DNA of 8,127 bases from Chloroflexota bacterium (GTDB lineage Bacteria > Chloroflexota > Anaerolineae > UBA4142), in NCBI GenBank assembly GCA_023380675.1, contig JAMCRS010000390.1, positions 1-8,127 of the forward strand, read 5' to 3'. Positions 6,485 to 8,127 of the stretch are shown in pieces. The notes under the pieces are model-generated. The model did not search any database. It was not told where the DNA came from and worked only from the letters and a program-made list of their open reading frames with translations. Both the position numbers and the translations under genes were made by a program. Position 1 is the first letter of the stretch. Each line of letters begins with the position of its first letter.

Positions 6485-6523
6485 CCCGCCAGGCGGGAGG
6501 GAGCGGCGAACGCAGCGCGCCGC
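6485..6523. repeat. Two adjacent GC hairpins in the spacer before the GlsB/YeaQ gene
   Basis: CCCGC (6485-6489) pairs with GCGGG (6493-6497) around a 3-base loop, 2 bases after the preceding stop codon. GCGGCG (6503-6508) then pairs with CGCCGC (6518-6523) around 9 bases. No T tract follows either. The 110-base spacer holds no gene; it is probably a structured transcript segment between two co-transcribed genes, or a weak attenuating element. Confidence 0.3.
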
Positions 6524-6592
6524 AGGATAGCCGGCCAGCCGAACAACCTGAGCCCGAGCGCGTTGAGGGTCTCGGAGAAAGGAGGCCATGCC

Positions 6593-6850
6593 ATGACAAT
6601 CGAAGGATTATTGGTATTCGTGCTGGTGGGGCTGGTCGCAGGGTGGCTCGCGGGGATGATCGTGCGTGGAAACGGCTACGGCGTCGCAGGGGACATCGTC
6701 GTAGGCATCCTCGGGTCCATCGTCGGAGGTTTTTTGTTCGGGATGATCGGGTTGAATGCAACCGGCCTGCTCGGCAGTATCGTGGTCGCTTTTTGCGGGG
6801 CCGTAGTGCTGATCTTTGTGATGCGAACGCTAACCCGAGTTGGCGTTTGA
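6593..6850 (+). CDS. GlsB/YeaQ/YmgE-family stress-response membrane protein
   Basis: An 85-residue three-helix membrane protein with the family's characteristic sequence. Helix 1 (about 4-24) ends in GLVAGWLAGMIVRGNGYG. Helix 2 (about 31-53) contains DIVVGILGSIVGGFLFGMIG with its run of glycines. Helix 3 (about 57-77) contains GSIVVAFCGAVVLIF. Length and spacing are normal for the family, also called transglycosylase-associated protein, although it is not an enzyme. Members are often induced by acid, osmotic, oxidative or general envelope stress; the molecular role is unknown. ATG 6593 has a strong AAAGGAGG at 6578-6585, 7 bases away; the nearer ATG at 6588 is in another frame and stops at once. 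It is followed by a long hairpin at 6872-6930, so it may end the transcription unit. Confidence 0.92.
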   Translation: MTIEGLLVFVLVGLVAGWLAGMIVRGNGYGVAGDIVVGILGSIVGGFLFGMIGLNATGLLGSIVVAFCGAVVLIFVMRTLTRVGV

Positions 6851-6871
6851 ATCGAATGCGAGTGGCACGAC

Positions 6872-6930
6872 GCGTGGTCGCGCAACCGTTCAACCAACGT
6901 GTGTTTGTTTTGACGGGTTGGCGACCACGC
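6872..6930 (+). terminator. Long imperfect hairpin after the GlsB/YeaQ gene, probable terminator
   Basis: GCGTGGTCGC (6872-6881) is the exact reverse complement of GCGACCACGC (6921-6930). Inside it CAA (6883-6885) pairs with TTG (6918-6920), CCGT (6886-6889) with ACGG (6913-6916) and CAA (6891-6893) with TTG (6910-6912), each step offset by one bulged base, giving about 20 base pairs. It begins 21 bases after the stop codon at 6850. The following CTGTCTTTCG is only mildly T-rich, so termination would be weak or factor-assisted. A stability element or a dispersed palindromic repeat is the alternative. Confidence 0.5.
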
Positions 6931-6943
6931 CTGTCTTTCGTGA

Positions 6944-6975
6944 GCGTCAGGCGGTCCACGTCGATCGTTTGACGC
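6944..6975. repeat. Inverted repeat GCGTCA-N20-TGACGC before the second HEAT/Asp-box gene
   Basis: GCGTCA (6944-6949) and TGACGC (6970-6975) are exact reverse complements separated by 20 bases, in the spacer between the long hairpin and the start at 7029. This is a plausible operator or weak hairpin near a promoter for the downstream gene. Six-base arms in GC-rich DNA also arise by chance. No convincing -35/-10 pair was found. Confidence 0.22.
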
Positions 6976-7028
6976 GAGGACGCCGAGGGCGAGTCCAGGT
7001 CACCAATGGAAGCAGGAAGGAGCAACTC

Positions 7029-8127
7029 ATGCTAAACCTGAGACAGAACGCGCAGCCCCGTTGGACGCAAGCACCGGCGCCAAGCCGGCACCCGAATGTA
7101 GTGCGGCGCGCGGTCGTGCGCGGATTGCGCGCAGCCATACGCGGACTATTCGTCGCCGTTTTGTTCTCCAGCCTGATGACGCTCGCCGGATCGCAGACGT
7201 CCGGAAGCAACCTCGACGATCCCAGCTCAGGTCCGGCGAATGCCCCTGGCGGAGCCAAGCCATCGGCAAGCGAAGATCAATTGACCGCAGGCTCTGGACA
7301 GGAACTCTATCTCACCGAACATGCCGGAAGCAGCAACTGGGCCAGCGAGTTGGCCGCGTCGCCGGAGACGGCGAATACGCTCATTCAAATGCTGCGCCAA
7401 GACCAGCCGGCCGATTTGCGCGGCATCGCTATTTCCGCCTTGACAGAGGGCTCGCCCAGCGTGGTGCCAGTCCTGCTCGGCGCGTTGTCTGACCCCGATG
7501 CGGATGTGAGACAGGGGGCAGTGCAAGTGCTCGGCGCTCGACATGCGCCGGAAGCGCAAGACTCGCTGTTCTACGCCACGTTCGACCCGGACCCGGGGGT
7601 GAGAGCTGCAGCCGCGCGGGCGCTGGGCGAGCTGGGCGCGTCGGATGCGCTCCCGCGCATCGAGTGGATGCAAGTCGCCGAGGGCGATGCCGGCATTCGG
7701 CTCGCGGCCCGGCTGGCCGAGAATGACATCGCCGCAGGAATTGCAGCCTCGTTAGGCGTCAAGCGCGGCGATTTGCGCGTCCTGGGCGTCGCGCAGGCGA
7801 ACGGACGGATTTATGCAGCTACTCTCAACGACCTTTACGCGCCGTACGACCAAGGTTGGGGGCGCGTGGGACCGCTGCCGGACGCGCCTACCGCGCTCGT
7901 GGCAGACGGATACGACGGAAACATCCTGTACCTTGGCACCGCGTCTCGCGGTATGTTCCGCAGCGACGACGGTGGGCGAACGTGGCGTCAGATCGACCAA
8001 GGCTTGCCGGCAGGCACGTTCGCCGTGACTGCCGTCACCGTGGACCCGAACGACCTCAGGCACCTCTACATCACGCTCGCATCCACGACGAGCGCCGGCC
8101 AGAGCCCGCTCGTCCCGTTCGGATTGT
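7029..8127 (+). CDS. Membrane-anchored HEAT-repeat and Asp-box (BNR) protein, copy B (3' partial)
   Basis: An open frame of 366 codons that leaves the window without a stop. ATG 7029 follows AAGGAG at 7017-7022 by 6 bases. A basic N-terminus with many Arg (R20, R26, R27, R31, R34, R38) precedes one hydrophobic segment (about 39-55, LFVAVLFSSLMTLAG), a signal anchor or uncleaved signal peptide. After a Ser/Gly/Pro-rich linker come HEAT repeats (about 113-215) with DPDADVRQGAVQVLG and DPDPGVRAAAARALGELG, then an Asp-box propeller region from about 244, with SDDGGRTW at 312-319. It is collinear with copy A (4031): both have ALGE(I/L)G..DALPR, then (V/L)YL(S/G)TxxxG(L/M)(Y/F)RS, then TAV.V(N/D)P. 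N-terminus and linker have diverged most. By comparison with copy A, roughly 50 residues should be missing. Function unknown; extracytoplasmic location is inferred. Confidence 0.88.
   Translation, partial: MLNLRQNAQPRWTQAPAPSRHPNVVRRAVVRGLRAAIRGLFVAVLFSSLMTLAGSQTSGSNLDDPSSGPANAPGGAKPSASEDQLTAGSGQELYLTEHAGSSNWASELAASPETANTLIQMLRQDQPADLRGIAISALTEGSPSVVPVLLGALSDPDADVRQGAVQVLGARHAPEAQDSLFYATFDPDPGVRAAAARALGELGASDALPRIEWMQVAEGDAGIRLAARLAENDIAAGIAASLGVKRGDLRVLGVAQANGRIYAATLNDLYAPYDQGWGRVGPLPDAPTALVADGYDGNILYLGTASRGMFRSDDGGRTWRQIDQGLPAGTFAVTAVTVDPNDLRHLYITLASTTSAGQSPLVPFGL

Overview
The window is GC-rich (by eye about 60% G+C or more). All nine genes lie on the + strand, and no tRNA, rRNA, CRISPR array, transposase or phage gene is visible. 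The style suggests an environmental, probably soil or sediment, bacterium of a deep-branching phylum. The ECF sigma factor resembles those I associate with Chloroflexota, while the sensor kinase and lone receiver are of a kind also common in Acidobacteriota, Nitrospirota and Proteobacteria. No taxon can be fixed from the sequence alone.

Region 1 (1-3370) is a two-component signalling block. It holds a 5'-truncated soluble PAS-PAS-GAF histidine kinase of the NarL/HisKA_3 type, then its likely partner, a NarL/FixJ response regulator 25 bases downstream. After a 261-base spacer comes a stand-alone receiver-domain protein.

Region 2 (3447-8127) looks like a cell-envelope or stress module. It opens with an ECF sigma factor whose last 7 bases overlap the start of a membrane-anchored HEAT-repeat plus Asp-box (BNR) beta-propeller protein. 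Four small genes follow: a PRC-barrel protein, a divergent GlsB/YeaQ-like three-helix membrane protein, a hypothetical three-helix membrane protein, and a classical GlsB/YeaQ/YmgE membrane protein. A large hairpin follows the last of these. A second HEAT + Asp-box protein then begins at 7029 and runs off the window edge. It is a collinear paralogue of the first.

The most unusual point is that the position normally held by an anti-sigma factor, translationally coupled to the ECF gene, is held by a predicted N-in/C-out single-span protein with extracytoplasmic HEAT and Asp-box domains, and a second copy lies beyond the small membrane genes. A plausible but unproven reading is an envelope-sensing ECF circuit whose sensor or effector is the HEAT/Asp-box protein and whose outputs include the small stress-type membrane proteins.
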